Positions 8,001-14,219 of a stretch of DNA of 23,913 bases are shown here, piece by piece. The notes below the pieces were generated by a model. It was not told the origin of the DNA and searched no databases. It worked only from the letters and a program-made list of their open reading frames with translations. How positions within the stretch are numbered: the first letter of the stretch is position 1; the number at the start of each line of letters is the position of its first letter. The DNA lies in NCBI GenBank assembly GCA_937879855.1, contig CALFMO010000014.1:1-23913 (forward strand). Direction: 5' to 3'. The position numbers and the translations under genes were made by a program. Source of the DNA: an uncultured Acidobacteriaceae bacterium (GTDB lineage: Bacteria; Acidobacteriota; Terriglobia; Terriglobales; Acidobacteriaceae).

Positions 8001-9214
8001 CGCTCGATCTTCAACACCGAATCCCGCCCCGCGGGACCGCAATACTCGATCAACGGTTTGCTCGCCAGAATCCCAACCCCCTCGATCTCCCACCCCTCGT
8101 TGCCGTAAATCTGCCACTGGTCGCTGGTAAGTTTCAGAATGCAACCCGCAGGAATGATGATGTGCTGCCCTGCGATTCCGTCCTGCACACCGGTGTGCGA
8201 ATTCAAAATCGCAGTGGGATCGGTCGCCCCCGTGCAGTCAACTCCCCAGTCGCGCACATCGGCAACAGCCTTCGTTTGATAAATACTGGCCTGTCCCACT
8301 CCGTTGGAAACCAGCGCCGCTCCGCTCGCCACGCCCGCGGGCCCGCCTCCACCTCCACATGCGCCCCACGTTCCGTTTCCTAACAGGCACGTAGTCGACC
8401 CGGCGGCGCCGCTTCCCAATTCGTTCGCCGGCACGAACCCCGAAATCAAATCAGCCTTCGCCGAAAACCCTTGGTCCACGTATTGCTTCGTAGCCGCCTG
8501 CATCCCCGACGCTGGATTCGACGGCAGCGTGATTGGACCAGTCATCGTCCCCCCCGTGGTCGGCAAATAGTTTCCCGCTCCCACGTTCGACACCGATTGA
8601 TCCACATAAGCTTTGTTCGCGACCTGCCCAGTACTCGTCGGCGCCGGGACAGTCGGTGCGGCGGCAAATGTCTTCACTCCGCTGATCGTCTCCGCTCCAT
8701 TCAAGTGCACCACCGCGCTGTCGTCCGCCTTCGTGGCTAACCCTGAATTCACGTACTGCATGGAAACCGGTTGCCCCGCTGTGCCTGAACCCGGTGTCGT
8801 CCGCACCGCCGCCAGGTTCGCCGGAGACGTCGTCGGCACCACCCAGTATTCGGTTCGTACTTCCCCCGGTCCCAACTGGTAGACAACGGTGTAATACACT
8901 CCCGCCGGACTCGCGCCCGCGTTCGGCACCAAAGCCACACTCAACGCGCCGTTTGCCCCCAGCGTCACAGTCGTCATGCCTCCAGCCACCGCCGTACTGC
9001 TCGCAGTCAAGAACGCCGGCCAGGTGATGATCAGATTGCCCTGCGCCTTGCTGCCATCCGCCAGAAACACGGTGTCGGAGATCGTGGTCGTTGCCGGCCC
9101 GCTCTGCGGAACTGGCGCCGCCCCGTTGGCCCTCAGTCCCGGGCCGGAAATCATCATCGCCATCACCAACCAATAAAAAAGCCGCCCGAAAGGGCGGCGG
9201 CCCGCGTCAAACAT
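5069..9214 (-). CDS. giant secreted phage-tail-fibre-like protein with pectate-lyase-like domain
   Basis: The protein is 1381 residues from the ATG at 9214, chosen because ggaggag lies just upstream; the frame stays open to 9274. It has an N-terminal signal peptide (about 1-34, basic then hydrophobic LFYWLVMAMMISG). A beta-rich N-domain follows (about 40-150), then phage tail-fibre motifs (ETISGVKTF, KAYVDQSV, LPTTGGTMTGPI near residue 216, ATKQYVDQGF). A pectate-lyase-3-like region starts near residue 315 (DVRDWGVDCTGATDP) and runs to about 680. A second fibre-like stretch follows, then a beta-rich C-terminal domain (GRYYLAITS near 1318). The segment ending CLLGNGTWGAC occurs twice (about residues 288 and 975), an internal duplication also visible in the DNA. 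Tail-fibre motifs in a protein with a signal peptide suggest an exported adhesin or receptor-binding protein. The function is inferred from motifs only. Confidence 0.8.
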   Translation of the reverse strand: MFDAGRRPFGRLFYWLVMAMMISGPGLRANGAAPVPQSGPATTTISDTVFLADGSKAQGNLIITWPAFLTASSTAVAGGMTTVTLGANGALSVALVPNAGASPAGVYYTVVYQLGPGEVRTEYWVVPTTSPANLAAVRTTPGSGTAGQPVSMQYVNSGLATKADDSAVVHLNGAETISGVKTFAAAPTVPAPTSTGQVANKAYVDQSVSNVGAGNYLPTTGGTMTGPITLPSNPASGMQAATKQYVDQGFSAKADLISGFVPANELGSGAAGSTTCLLGNGTWGACGGGGGPAGVASGAALVSNGVGQASIYQTKAVADVRDWGVDCTGATDPTAILNSHTGVQDGIAGQHIIIPAGCILKLTSDQWQIYGNEGWEIEGVGILASKPLIEYCGPAGRDSVLKIERSGGWTIKGVNIQDGGAGCSNTTPNGVVVDNDRSGGYTTTDGLFERVQITPYAAIANWTGVNVAPTSNSNTEDLRFYNSLIGCANSTGAVGVYLGSSFNAKMEDFQHTQIVQCPGGGVYQYNGGMLLRGMDTFGNAGDVVLGPGSDPTLIEEVTSESPQMITTSGAANYPVTITSSHEGWAGGGLSAGLCGVDLTHAFNGQYVFLGDGIDTPPAGAFPLCATTSSNLTMIGTQFGFGNNATSSGNAGFILPNGKNFGATYGFFNGGRMRMGNGANYGTEDIGYGFFTQYGAELPGYGFNAQSLEDAHVPGTLNIGRDVMYIGNENITFKGMWPIPMQSISCSYTGAAGSTQWSVEVFPKDAAGNRGGLISLNGRQCGSGAAMLDASDYLTVAWPRVTSAVSYDVVLVNPSNISQGLLFANIADSGSGAIATATINSGSTGSTFNYAFPNFYDSAITDFYGEALNFHLPLTLKGSTSGSATISVSATGGTLNLGSTNAQVTAGGALTVTSCSGCGSGGSSAWGSITGTLSSQTDLTAALAAKAGLTSGLVPASQLGTGTPSATTCLLGNGTWGACSSAGFPAVGVANSTGSGWGTSYTVGTAAGNLLALDTSANLTLPGNLTINGQFAVAGPWLVSSIPSLSAMVAAAAGHSSLGVSNDGNFYISTNAGTPSQVATTVYADAGVAVEKTRAQAAEALLAPLASPSFTGTPTVPGYVPTSTMVNGHALASNVTVSASDVTTGTLPHAQLPGLVSGDIPANAANTSGTAANLSGTPALPNGTTATTQAATDSSTKLATMAAVHAVVPPDTTKTPWITAIHGGSPAAGTQFSSSANQASVYGVVLPFQKTTSTVSYNVVTADSGSSNYDIGIYSGNPGGPCTLVAHTGPVAATTSMTAGWHVNVAWTGGSVTLQPGRYYLAITSADITSGNQATITSDIGGMMFVGGKGNLNVTAGGTLDASVTCPSDWPTSNTLPALVIN
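9175..9198 (-). terminator. terminator-like hairpin within the first codons of the giant gene
   Basis: On the minus strand a 7-bp GC stem (gccgccc/gggcggc, loop tttc) is followed at once by six T residues. It has the exact form of an intrinsic terminator but lies inside codons about 6-14 of the 1381-residue gene, where it encodes part of the basic n-region of the signal peptide. It could act as an attenuator. Confidence 0.6.
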
Positions 9215-9284
9215 CGTCTCCTCCATCCAACTCCGCACTAGAGCGGACTCCTGTCCGCATTTCCTCGAGCTCATCAGAACGTCT

Positions 9285-9311
9285 AAAAAGAAAAAGAGCC
9301 CGCCAGGGCTC
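9285..9311 (-). terminator. intrinsic terminator upstream of the giant gene
   Basis: On the minus strand a 6-bp stem, gagccc/gggctc with a tggc loop (9296-9311), runs into TTTTTCTTTTT (9285-9295). It lies downstream of the phosphatase gene and upstream of the giant gene, so it should separate their transcripts. Confidence 0.7.
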
Positions 9312-9343
9312 CCGCTTCACGAATCCATCTTCATTCGCCTACC

Positions 9344-9424
9344 AAACTCCAGCCGCTGTCCGCGAAACTCTAGCCGCGGTTCTCGAAATTCCAGCCGCGG
9401 CCCCCAACTCCAGCCGCGAAGCGG
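9344..9424. repeat. degenerate 21-bp tandem repeat, about four units
   Basis: Four head-to-tail units with the pattern aaactccagccgcggttctcg start at 9344, 9365, 9386 and 9406. The core ccagccgc is kept in units 1, 3 and 4, and unit 2 has ctagccgc. Units are 20-21 bp long, so they are in frame on the minus strand, giving a repeated RLEFR-type peptide, but the host frame is not a credible gene. Confidence 0.7.
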
Positions 9425-9500
9425 CGATAGAATGCAGCCCACGGCGCAAGCCGTGGGTATGCAGCGAAAAATAAAGCCAGCCCGAAGGGGCGAAAGAAAC
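9412..9500. repeat. REP-like palindromic element
   Basis: A perfect 8-bp hairpin, cccacggc/gccgtggg with a gcaa loop (9435-9454), is flanked on both sides by similar short modules (cgaagcggcgatagaa and cgaaggggcgaaagaaa). Elements of this design are, from memory, widespread in acidobacterial spacers. Confidence 0.65.
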
Positions 9501-9538
9501 CTACACACCGACTCGGAAGGGCTCACATATTTCCCAAA

Positions 9539-9982
9539 CTACCCCCCGCGCTCTCCCAAAAACTCCTCTACGCTCCGTACATACACATCGGCAAAATCCG
9601 CCACCGGTCGCCGCCCTTGAATCAACTCCATCGCATCCTGCAAACTCCACCCCATCGATCCCAAAATTGCCAACGTCATCATCGGCGCCCGGTGTACCCC
9701 CGCTGCGCAATGGACGAATAACTTCCCATCTGCGCCATCCAGCGCCAACTCTGCAAAGTCCACGCCTCGCCGAAACAACCACGCCGGCTTTGCCTCGAAA
9801 TCGTCATCCGTCGGATTCCACAACACCTCAACCCCGTGCGCCTTCCCCAACGGCGTGTCATCGAATTCAATCTGCATGTCGATGATGTGCGTGATCCCCG
9901 CCTGCGCCACCCTCGCCATGTTTTCCGATGTCCAGATCCCGCCTCCGACCGCGATCCGGTCGGTCACCCATGTAATATCCAT
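9539..9982 (-). CDS. dual-specificity / tyrosine-type protein phosphatase family protein
   Basis: This 147-residue protein carries the cysteine phosphatase signature HCAAGVHRAP (H91, nucleophile C92, R98), matching HCxxGxxR. The probable general-acid loop is WNPTDDDFEAK (D59-D61), and the N-terminus MDITWVTDRIAVGGG resembles the start of many small dual-specificity phosphatases. The frame is open to 10219, but the extra N-terminus would be translated REP repeats; the ATG at 9982 has agga nine bases upstream and matches the family start. It is cytosolic, with no signal peptide. Phosphatases of this fold dephosphorylate Tyr/Ser/Thr residues, phosphoinositides or RNA 5' ends; the substrate is unknown. 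It lies in the block of regulatory and fibre-like genes, separated from its neighbours by repeats. Confidence 0.85.
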   Translation of the reverse strand: MDITWVTDRIAVGGGIWTSENMARVAQAGITHIIDMQIEFDDTPLGKAHGVEVLWNPTDDDFEAKPAWLFRRGVDFAELALDGADGKLFVHCAAGVHRAPMMTLAILGSMGWSLQDAMELIQGRRPVADFADVYVRSVEEFLGERGG

Positions 9983-10037
9983 CCCCGTCCTATATGACTT
10001 TCTTCCATATGTCTTCTTCGCAGTTCTGACCCGGGTG

Positions 10038-10133
10038 CCCCACCCTTGTCGCGAATTTTGCGACAGGGTGGGGATTTTGACTCCGGTATTAACCCGACTG
10101 CCCCATCTTTCGCGTCCTTTGCGAAGGGTGGGG
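10038..10133. repeat. two tandem REP-like hairpins
   Basis: Two copies in the same orientation, 63 bp apart. Hairpin 10038-10073 pairs ccccaccc with gggtgggg and gtcgc with gcgac. Hairpin 10101-10133 pairs ccccatctttcgc with gcgaagggtgggg, with two G-T wobbles. Both are preceded by tg and followed by attttgac/attttaac. They lie in the spacer between the lysine-rich protein and the phosphatase gene, and no T-tract follows the stems closely enough for a classic terminator. Confidence 0.8.
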
Positions 10134-10245
10134 ATTTTAACTTGTGTATCCTGTCCATCGCCTTCCCCGCGAACGCCAGTTGGCCCGACCCAAACCGCTA
10201 CCCGATTATTTCGTTCCACTGCCCCGCCTCATTTTACGGTATCGC

Positions 10246-10692
10246 TCACACCAACGCAGTGACGCACTTACTTTCCTCGCCATCCGCCTCAAAACCTTCC
10301 GGCTGCCCCTGCGACTTATTCGCTTCTTTCGCCCCAGTTCCCGAACTCACCGGTTCGTCCTCTTCATCGCGTCCTACCGGCTTATCCGGAATGTTCAACC
10401 GGTCCAGCAAAGTTTTCGCCAGGCTCTCTTCGTCGGTTGTTGCTTCGCTTCCGTCGGTCGACGCGGGATAAATCGCCGCCACCTCAAACAAGAACTTCGC
10501 CGGCGCCAGTTGCCCGGTCATCGCCTGTTCCATTACCGCCTTAGTTATCTTCTTGGCTCCAGACTTGACGATCTTGGCAATGTCTTTCCGCACCTCTGCG
10601 CAGTTCGCCGGCGTCTTTGCCTTCTTCGTCCTTGTTCTCTTCTTAGTCTCCTTCTTTGCTGCTGCCTTACTCTTCGCCTTTTTTTTAATCAT
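10246..10692 (-). CDS. lysine-rich hypothetical protein
   Basis: This 148-residue protein of unknown function has three parts. The N-terminus (1-28) is strongly basic and low-complexity, Lys/Ala/Arg-rich like a histone-H1 tail. The middle (about 30-75) is a predicted helical segment (AEVRKDIAKIVKSGAKKITK, then EQAMTGQLAPAKFLFEVAAI). The C-terminus is acidic and disordered. A basic tail plus a short helical domain suggests nucleic-acid binding; a relation to phage small-terminase-like or DUF5681-like proteins is possible but unproven. The ribosome binding site is weak. It follows a strong terminator (10731-10764), so it probably has its own promoter. Confidence 0.65.
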   Translation of the reverse strand: MIKKKAKSKAAAKKETKKRTRTKKAKTPANCAEVRKDIAKIVKSGAKKITKAVMEQAMTGQLAPAKFLFEVAAIYPASTDGSEATTDEESLAKTLLDRLNIPDKPVGRDEEDEPVSSGTGAKEANKSQGQPEGFEADGEESKCVTALV

Positions 10693-10730
10693 GGCCCATA
10701 CTCGATTCCGTTGAATTATGAAAATGTCAC

Positions 10731-10764
10731 CACAAAAACGAAGGGCGCGCTCGAAAGCGCGCCC
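10731..10764 (-). terminator. intrinsic terminator after the HTH gene
   Basis: On the minus strand a perfect 9-bp stem, gggcgcgct/agcgcgccc with a ttcg tetraloop, is followed by TTCGTTTTTG. It lies 76 bp downstream of the sigma-like HTH gene and upstream of the lysine-rich gene, so it closes the Zn-ribbon/HTH transcript. Confidence 0.8.
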
Positions 10765-10839
10765 TCCTCAATAACTTTTTCTTTTTTCTAACTCTATATT
10801 TCAAGCATATCAAATCACACAGGGTAAAGTGGACAATTT

Positions 10840-11529
10840 TCAAACTTTATATTCTCCATCTTCACAATCACTTGAAGGGAATTGATCGTTTTCCCCCTCT
10901 TGACAAGAATTTCTTCCGCTCGAGTCGAGTCGCTCCATAAGTCCGACCTCGAGCAGAATCTCGATCAACATGTCCAGGACTACGGGCATATATCGCCGCA
11001 CGGTCTTTTCGTTGCAGTGCAACAGCTTCGCCGTCGCCCACCGATCATGCTCCTGCAGGATGTGCCGCGCAATCAGCTGCCGCGAAAATTCGTCCAGCCG
11101 TTCCAGGCACTTCTCCATGTCATGCACGAAGATAACTCGATCCTCAAACGTGCTCACCGTGTACGAGGTCACCTTCGCCCGAAAGAACTCCCGCCCCAGC
11201 AGCGACGGCAGCCGCCCCGTTTCGATTGAGTAACGCATGTAGCGCCGCAGCATCGCCACCACCCGCCCCCGGTACGTTCGCCGTTCCCGTTCGCGATCCT
11301 CCGCCGCCCGCTGCCGCTGCTCAAACGAATCCAGTTCCGCTGTCTCGTGAGTCGCCTCCCCCGCTTTTCCAAAATGACGGTTTTCTCGAACTTCATAAGT
11401 AAATACCTGAACCGACGAACCTTCCGCCGGTTGTTCCTCCACATCTCGCTTCCGCCGCGGAAAGCCAACGCTCGCCCCGCTGCTCGGATGCTCCGCCGCC
11501 GCTGCCATCGATGCAATCATTTCGCTCAC
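10840..11529 (-). CDS. sigma-70 region-4-like helix-turn-helix protein
   Basis: This 229-residue cytosolic protein has a polar N-terminal third, a basic linker (about 75-100, RERERRTYRGRVVAMLRRYM) and a C-terminal helical domain. That domain (about 140-200) has the layout of a sigma region 4 or phage-type HTH: LDEFSRQLIARHILQEHDRW, then TAKLLHCNEKTVRRYMPVVL, with KTVRRY as the likely recognition helix. Region-2 core-binding motifs are not obvious, so it may be a phage-late-regulator-type activator rather than a full sigma factor. The start is a GTG whose first bases overlap the stop of the zinc-ribbon gene (GTGA at 11526-11529), implying translational coupling. The ATG at 11520 is an alternative start. 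Confidence 0.7.
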   Translation of the reverse strand: MSEMIASMAAAAEHPSSGASVGFPRRKRDVEEQPAEGSSVQVFTYEVRENRHFGKAGEATHETAELDSFEQRQRAAEDRERERRTYRGRVVAMLRRYMRYSIETGRLPSLLGREFFRAKVTSYTVSTFEDRVIFVHDMEKCLERLDEFSRQLIARHILQEHDRWATAKLLHCNEKTVRRYMPVVLDMLIEILLEVGLMERLDSSGRNSCQEGENDQFPSSDCEDGEYKV

Positions 11530-11795
11530 GCCGCACCCCCCGCCGCATCTAAGTCGTGCACATCTTCAACCTCGATTTCAAACTCGAAGTCGTCGACGAC
11601 CGTGTGTGTACGAACCGGCAGCATCGGTGGTCTTATCCGCTTCTTCGCCGGCTTGGGCAAGTCTGCTACGTGAGCTTCGCACTTCTTGCAGTAAACTCCC
11701 GCCCCACACTCCCGCACCCACAAGCTCCCGCAGTGTTCGCAGTACTTCAATTCCACGCCAACTTCGTTATCTCGTTTTCCTTTACGATCAGTTCT
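11526..11795 (-). CDS. small zinc-ribbon protein
   Basis: This 89-residue protein has the metal-binding pattern C20-x2-C23 ... C37-x2-C40 (YCEHCG and YCKKCE) and an extra Cys31. A basic linker follows (PKPAKKRIRPPM), then an acidic tail (DDFEFEIEVEDVHDLD). The ATG at 11795 is preceded by ggagg at the right distance; a longer frame to 11897 runs into the upstream terminator and is rejected. The stop overlaps the start of the HTH gene by four bases, so the two are made together. Zinc ribbons of this size commonly mediate nucleic-acid or RNA-polymerase contacts; the actual role is unknown. Confidence 0.75.
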   Translation of the reverse strand, partial: RTDRKGKRDNEVGVELKYCEHCGSLWVRECGAGVYCKKCEAHVADLPKPAKKRIRPPMLPVRTHTVVDDFEFEIEVEDVHDLDAAGGAA

Positions 11796-11868
11796 CATTA
11801 GTCCTCCAAACGATGTTGAACCAGATGTTCCGCCGGAAGCCGGAAGCTGAAGGCCGGAAGCCCAAAGA

Positions 11869-11919
11869 CAAAAAGCCCTGCGCCGATCCCCGCTCATGGC
11901 GGGAACCGAACGCAGGGCT
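11869..11919 (-). terminator. strong intrinsic terminator with long stem
   Basis: On the minus strand agccctgcg pairs with cgcagggct, and the inner arms cggttcccgc and gcggggatcg also pair with two wobbles, giving a stem of about 20 bp capped by an atga-type loop. TTTTTG follows. It separates the 79-residue gene from the Zn-ribbon/HTH pair. Confidence 0.85.
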
Positions 11920-12023
11920 CGTTTCTCTTACGATGACCTGCTTAGGTTATTTAGTTTTCAGTGCTGTAATAGGATCCGCGTCGCTGCGTAATCAAATGAG
12001 ATTTGGCCAACTCTCTTTTGGCT

Positions 12024-12263
12024 TTAAAGTTTTTGTGCGCTCTCCTCGTCCCCGCCCCCACCGTGTCGTTGATGAAAGTAGCCTTCCTCGTAGCCCGACT
12101 TGAGCACGCGCCCGTTTTGCATCACTACGCTCACTTTTCCCGTGAAGTGCAGCGACATCAGCAGGTGTTCCATGGATGCCGATAGCACTTCGGCCGACTT
12201 TACCTTCCTGCGAAATTCGCTGAAGGTCCTCTCCTCATTCGAGTTATCCGGGTGACTCGTCAT
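12024..12263 (-). CDS. small hypothetical protein
   Basis: A 79-residue protein with a polar N-terminus (many Glu, Arg, Ser), a compact core (SMEHLLMSLHFTGKVSVVMQ then NGRVLKSGYEEGYF) and a Gly/His-rich tail. The core pattern (amphipathic helix, then two strands with a Gly turn) loosely resembles the small DUF2292/YezD-type proteins, but this is only a visual likeness. Only a weak purine-rich ribosome binding site is seen. It is the first gene of the minus-strand accessory block and is followed by a strong terminator. Confidence 0.5.
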   Translation of the reverse strand: MTSHPDNSNEERTFSEFRRKVKSAEVLSASMEHLLMSLHFTGKVSVVMQNGRVLKSGYEEGYFHQRHGGGGDEESAQKL

Positions 12264-12692
12264 TGCTTTCTACCATAGAGCATATGGGCCTCTAGGATGC
12301 GGCGATCCTATAACTTCTTAATTTTTACAGTCAAGGTTGTCTAACCATTGTGGTCTTGTGGAAATCTTTTCTCACTTAGCGCGAAGCATAAGCTGGGGTA
12401 GAAGTCCACGCTATAGAGTTCAGATTCTGCAAGATGCCACGAGAAACGCTCGATACCTGCCAACGTCCCTCCCAGGCGATAATTACAACTCACCACCCCG
12501 TATCGCAAAGGTGAGTTCAATATGTACGCTGTTCTGAAAAACGATACTGACGCGGTCGAATATGTCCAGATCGCAGGAAATCGCTCAATTCTGCGCCCTC
12601 TGGCCAATTCTCGAGCATCTGCAATTTGGAGAAGGCCGCCGACCACGGGACTTGGCCGCGCCTGTCACGGGTCAGAAGCCTAAGTGAAATAA
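12264..12692. other. gene-free spacer, nothing firm identified
   Basis: This 429-bp stretch separates the envelope cassette from the accessory block. It is visibly more AT-rich and irregular than the flanking genes. A small hairpin, taggat/atccta, lies at 12293-12310. A 101-codon minus-strand frame (12341-12646) and a 53-codon plus-strand frame (from about 12519, with an aaggtga upstream) exist, but neither shows a recognisable domain or convincing coding character. It may hold promoters for the 79-residue gene or decayed sequence. Confidence 0.5.
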
Positions 12693-14219
12693 TTATTTGA
12701 TGATCCCTGTGATCGCCGCAGCGATCAGTGGAATCAAGATCCAGCCGGCGACCCGGTGCACTTGCGCGTAGTTTCTCAGTCGATAGTCCTTGGCCCTCCA
12801 CCTCTTCGAAACGCCCAGGTCAATCGGCGATAACAAATCCAGGCTGAACCAGAATGGGTTATACCATTCATCGCTGCACTTTTCGTCGTCATGTTCCATG
12901 CACTGGCGTCGAAAAATGAGGGCTCCCACTAAGATTAATAGTAGCGCGGCCAGGCCTGACCTCCACGGCCTTCTGCCGTATCCCACCAGGAGATCGAGCA
13001 TCAGGTCGAAGGGCCTCTGCAAGAAATAGAGTTGCGCACGCCCTCGTCGGCGCATGTCGATGTAGACATCGTCCGCCTCGTCTGGGTTGCCATGCGCGCG
13101 TAAATATCTCTCCAATTCAAGATATGGCTGCGGACTATATGGAGATGAATCGATCAAAGCCAGCATCCTGATGGCTGAAGGTTCTACTTGATACTGCGGA
13201 AGCTCGATTCCGTCAAACGTGAGGCCTTCCAGACGAAAGTCTCGCGTCTTCACTCCTCTTTGAAGCCACTGGTCGAAACCAGTTATGGTAAGGTCTTGAA
13301 AATGACTGTGGTTGAGATCGACATGGCCTACAGGAACGACGTTCTCCAAATCAGTCGGACCCTCCATATCCACAAAGCCAGCTTGCAGGCGGGAGAGTGC
13401 AACGTTCTTCACTTCGAACCCATGTCGAATCTGGGCTTGGTTGATTTCAAGATCTATGTTGCCCAGCGGATCTGAAGAATTTTGGCCAAGCGGCAGAGAC
13501 CCTTCCAGTTGAAGCGAGAACAGATCCCCATCGCTTAGATTCAGTTTCCCTGCAAAGTGACACTTCCGGAAGAAAACCGGCGCTTTCGCTTTGAGGCTGT
13601 CGAAGTCAGCATCTTCGGGCGACTCGTAGTGGACTTCGTCGGACAGCAGTTCGCTCCCGATTTCGGCGTAAGTGAAGTTGACCGTGCTGTAGAAGTACGT
13701 CCCGTGCAGATTCAGCGCGTCCTCGACCTTCATTCCGAGGAAAAGTGCGCTCGAAGTGTTCGCGTTCATGTCCTTCATCCCAATCACGCTGTGGTCGAGC
13801 GACAGATCGTGAGCGAACTTGTCGTAACTGAAATCAATCCCGCCTTCAAATTTGCACTTGGCGAAACGCAGTGGAAACGCAATCGTCGCGTTATTCACAT
13901 TCAGTTGGCCATGCACCGTGACATTACTAATATTGATTCCATACGCGACGATTGCAGCATTAGGGTGCGTGCTCGTGATGAGTTCTTCCAGAAACTCGTG
14001 GCGGAGCACCCTCTCATTTTCTTTGAGCGGCGATTCTTCAAGGTCCGCCTCGCCTTTTATCTTCAGGTGTTCCAATACGAACTTTTCAGCGGGAGTCTTC
14101 GCAACCTGGCCAAATGCTGCGGGCGCATTCGCAATCGCTCCCGCCAAGAGAAATCCCAGCGCGACTCTGAGTCCGTAGCGGAACCGGGGGATGCAAACGA
14201 TTTTCTTGAACCGTGTCAC
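12693..14219 (-). CDS. membrane-anchored pentapeptide-like repeat protein
   Basis: The protein is 508 residues from a GTG at 14219 that overlaps the previous stop (GTGA). The frame is open to 14879, but that extension is antisense-frame translation of the six-TM gene and is not protein-like. The N-terminus is a signal peptide (about 1-38, FRYGLRVALGFLLAGAIANA). A long region (about 70-370) of pentapeptide-like repeats follows (NISNVTVHGQLNVNNATIAF, GIDFSYDKFAHDLSLDHSVI, HVDLNHSHFQDLTITGF). The C-terminus has a helical segment (HGNPDEADDVYIDMRRRGRA), a TM helix near 421-437, a WYNPFWFSLDLLSPIDLGV segment and a last TM helix near 492-507. That C-terminal layout recurs, from memory, in many bacterial pentapeptide/membrane proteins of unknown function. 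Most of it should sit in the periplasm. Confidence 0.8.
   Translation of the reverse strand: MTRFKKIVCIPRFRYGLRVALGFLLAGAIANAPAAFGQVAKTPAEKFVLEHLKIKGEADLEESPLKENERVLRHEFLEELITSTHPNAAIVAYGINISNVTVHGQLNVNNATIAFPLRFAKCKFEGGIDFSYDKFAHDLSLDHSVIGMKDMNANTSSALFLGMKVEDALNLHGTYFYSTVNFTYAEIGSELLSDEVHYESPEDADFDSLKAKAPVFFRKCHFAGKLNLSDGDLFSLQLEGSLPLGQNSSDPLGNIDLEINQAQIRHGFEVKNVALSRLQAGFVDMEGPTDLENVVPVGHVDLNHSHFQDLTITGFDQWLQRGVKTRDFRLEGLTFDGIELPQYQVEPSAIRMLALIDSSPYSPQPYLELERYLRAHGNPDEADDVYIDMRRRGRAQLYFLQRPFDLMLDLLVGYGRRPWRSGLAALLLILVGALIFRRQCMEHDDEKCSDEWYNPFWFSLDLLSPIDLGVSKRWRAKDYRLRNYAQVHRVAGWILIPLIAAAITGIIK

Larger units (their letters stand above)
9215..9538. other. repeat-rich spacer between phosphatase and giant gene
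   Basis: This 324-bp spacer has no convincing gene. In minus-strand order it holds a REP-like element (about 9412-9500), a degenerate 21-bp tandem repeat (9344-9424), a terminator (9285-9311), a small perfect hairpin gcggac/gtccgc (9243-9258), and the ribosome binding site of the giant gene. A 69-codon minus-strand frame across it is just translation of the repeats. Confidence 0.7.

Noticed and set aside
9317..9526. 69-codon minus-strand frame with RLEFR repeats
   Set aside because: It is the translation of the tandem repeat and REP element between two genes and has no start signal.
10038..10133. Possible CRISPR array from repeated hairpins
   Set aside because: Only two imperfect units, with strong internal symmetry and no regular spacers or cas genes; they are REP-type elements.
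9983..10219. N-terminal extension of the phosphatase
   Set aside because: It would be made of translated REP hairpins (repeated VKIPTL); the family-like start is at 9982.
12341..12646. 101-codon minus-strand frame and a 53-codon plus-strand frame in the 12.3-12.7 kb spacer
   Set aside because: No domain, no consistent coding character; only the short plus frame has a passable ribosome binding site, which is not enough.
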